The position numbers and the translations under genes are program-made. Of a stretch of DNA of 29,919 nt, positions 28,716 to 29,919 are shown piece after piece. Location of the stretch: positions 1 to 29,919 of the forward strand of contig JABANP010000596.1 of assembly GCA_013115135.1 (NCBI GenBank), read 5' to 3'. The notes beneath the pieces were generated by a model. The model did no database searches and was not told the DNA's origin. It saw nothing but the letters and a program-made list of their open reading frames with translations. This stretch comes from Perkinsus olseni. Taxonomy: Eukaryota; Perkinsozoa; Perkinsida; Perkinsidae. Position 1 is the stretch's first letter; each line of letters starts with the position of its first letter.

Positions 28716-29919
28716 TCCCAAATGTCAGACGAACCGAACACGCGGCGTGGTTTAGTTCAATCTGCGGCGAAGAATGTTATTGAAGTTGGCTATAAGCGGT
28801 CTTGTGGATTCTTGTGAGAGGCATGAAACGCCTCCGGGAAGTGCTTTCATCATAGAAAGTTAGCCTTGTGTGTTCTCGCCTTGCACCCGCCTTGCACCAG
28901 CCGTCATCTGCCCTCAGTGTGCTTCATACACTGAGGATCCCTACAACTAGAGAGGCCCATCTCAACTCGTCTGATAAACCCAAGTCCCTACGGCGTCAAC
29001 ATACTAACGGAGTAGCATTGGGAAAGCTTTGTGCCTTCTGCACCGCGGGGTGGCCCTGAATACCCTTTAAATTAGGCGAGGCCATTTCGACTTTGCATTT
29101 CTGACCCCGCTCTCCGTTCTCGCACATTAGACGGTTTGATTTGTGAGCTACACGGCTGGCGGTGGTCCACATCATCGTAGGATATTTCTCACAAATCCGA
29201 TATCGCGGAAATGATGGTGGACTCGAAGATTTTTCTTAAGAACGTTATGTATCATAACATAACAGTAGCAGTAGCGAAGCAGGAGTGTACTTTTGCAGTT
29301 GAATGGCTCTTGCTGACGGGCGGTTTTTATTTGCCTGACCAGTTGTCGAGGTTGATAGAGGTTTGACCGATGACTCGTATGCTTTACCATGTTCGGCGTG
29401 TAAGATTCCATTTCCACTCAGCCGAGATCGTTTAATGCGTACAGTGCTCTACTCGAGCTTCACTCTGGTACTACGTGACGTTTTCTCACATCCTCAACCT
29501 CTTACACCTTTCCATCTGAAGAAAGAGGCAGGCGTTAACGGATTCTGAGAGCGGTGATCAGCACGCAAGCGCGTAGCTTTCAATGTCGACTGAGACTGTC
29601 GGCCCAACTGCGGACTACAAGTTGTAGTTTGCGATCCAATCTCCGGGTTGTAGCCCACAATCCGGTGAAAAGATCAGAAACTTGGACGACATTAACAGTT
29701 TTTGGTTGTTATTATCGTCGTGGATGGTCGATTTCTGATCTTCGGACGATTGTAATCAGTTTGTTCGTCTGACCGCTGATTTCATGTCTAGGAGCCCCGA
29801 TAGGAAAGCTTCGAGATACACCACTCTTAATCGAGGCACGACCCGGCATTTCGCCGACCACTCGGAGGGACACAACCCGCAGCGCCATTGGCGCTCATCG
29901 TGGTACACCACAGGATGGT
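28716..29919. other. No supported gene; one palindrome shared with 15622
   Basis: Only short frames. ACTACAA-G-TTGTAGT at 29614-29628 matches the palindrome at 15622-15636, and both are followed by an atcc-containing stretch. Confidence 0.45.

Noticed and set aside
7565..29919. CRISPR-like array among the direct repeats
   Set aside because: The repeats are directly tandem without unique spacers, and the context is eukaryotic.
1..29919. Spliced-leader RNA or rRNA genes in the tandem repeats
   Set aside because: I looked for the dinoflagellate/Perkinsus-type leader and for 5S-like boxes in the 254-bp, 60-70-bp and 41-bp arrays and found none.

Overview
The window reads as nuclear DNA of a protist. 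Its genes are split by many very short GT-AG introns, mostly 40-60 nt, found by re-joining frames at conserved protein motifs. It has no rRNA and no bacterial operon structure. A plastid-type enzyme behind a long membrane-anchored leader, a mitochondrial carrier and the tiny introns point to an alveolate. My best guess is Perkinsus or a close relative; this is inference, since no species marker is present.

Layout. 1-3208: three paralogous secreted GNAT-type acetyltransferases (A partial and B on minus, C on plus). 3617-6739 (minus): a 19-exon guanylate-binding protein (GBP/atlastin-like large GTPase) with a C-terminal coiled coil. 6841-7564 (minus): a three-exon catalytic subunit of ferredoxin:thioredoxin reductase (FTR) with all active-site cysteine motifs and a plastid-type leader. 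8049-10097: repeats (an 18-bp minisatellite and four 254-bp tandem units). 10020-14892 (minus): a Mutator-like (MULE) transposase whose DDE core (13231-14892) and SWIM zinc finger (10020-10703) are separated by about 2.5 kb. That separating segment has inverted ends, subterminal motif arrays and a cluster of perfect hairpins. 15054-17900: a small hypothetical ORF, palindromes, a 626-bp MITE-like element and a tandem repeat beside a decayed tRNA-like sequence. 17900-21564: low-confidence ORFs, including a decayed coiled-coil gene. 22215-24929: two convergent ADP/ATP translocase genes, one intact (minus) and one broken by a single extra G (plus). 25937-26860 (minus): a spliced gene for a probable secreted protein. 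27527-27755: a 41-bp satellite. From there to the end I see no secure gene.

Functional links. FTR passes electrons from ferredoxin to thioredoxins, and the ADP/ATP carrier exchanges nucleotides across the mitochondrial inner membrane. FTR and GBP are close neighbours on one strand, but nothing shows a shared role. The rest is a lineage-specific secreted family and a large load of mobile or repeated DNA. Perfect short palindromes with 1-3 nt loops recur through much of the window, one of them inside a transposase intron between 13-bp direct repeats. I regard these hairpins, the FTR gene and the split transposase as the most interesting content.
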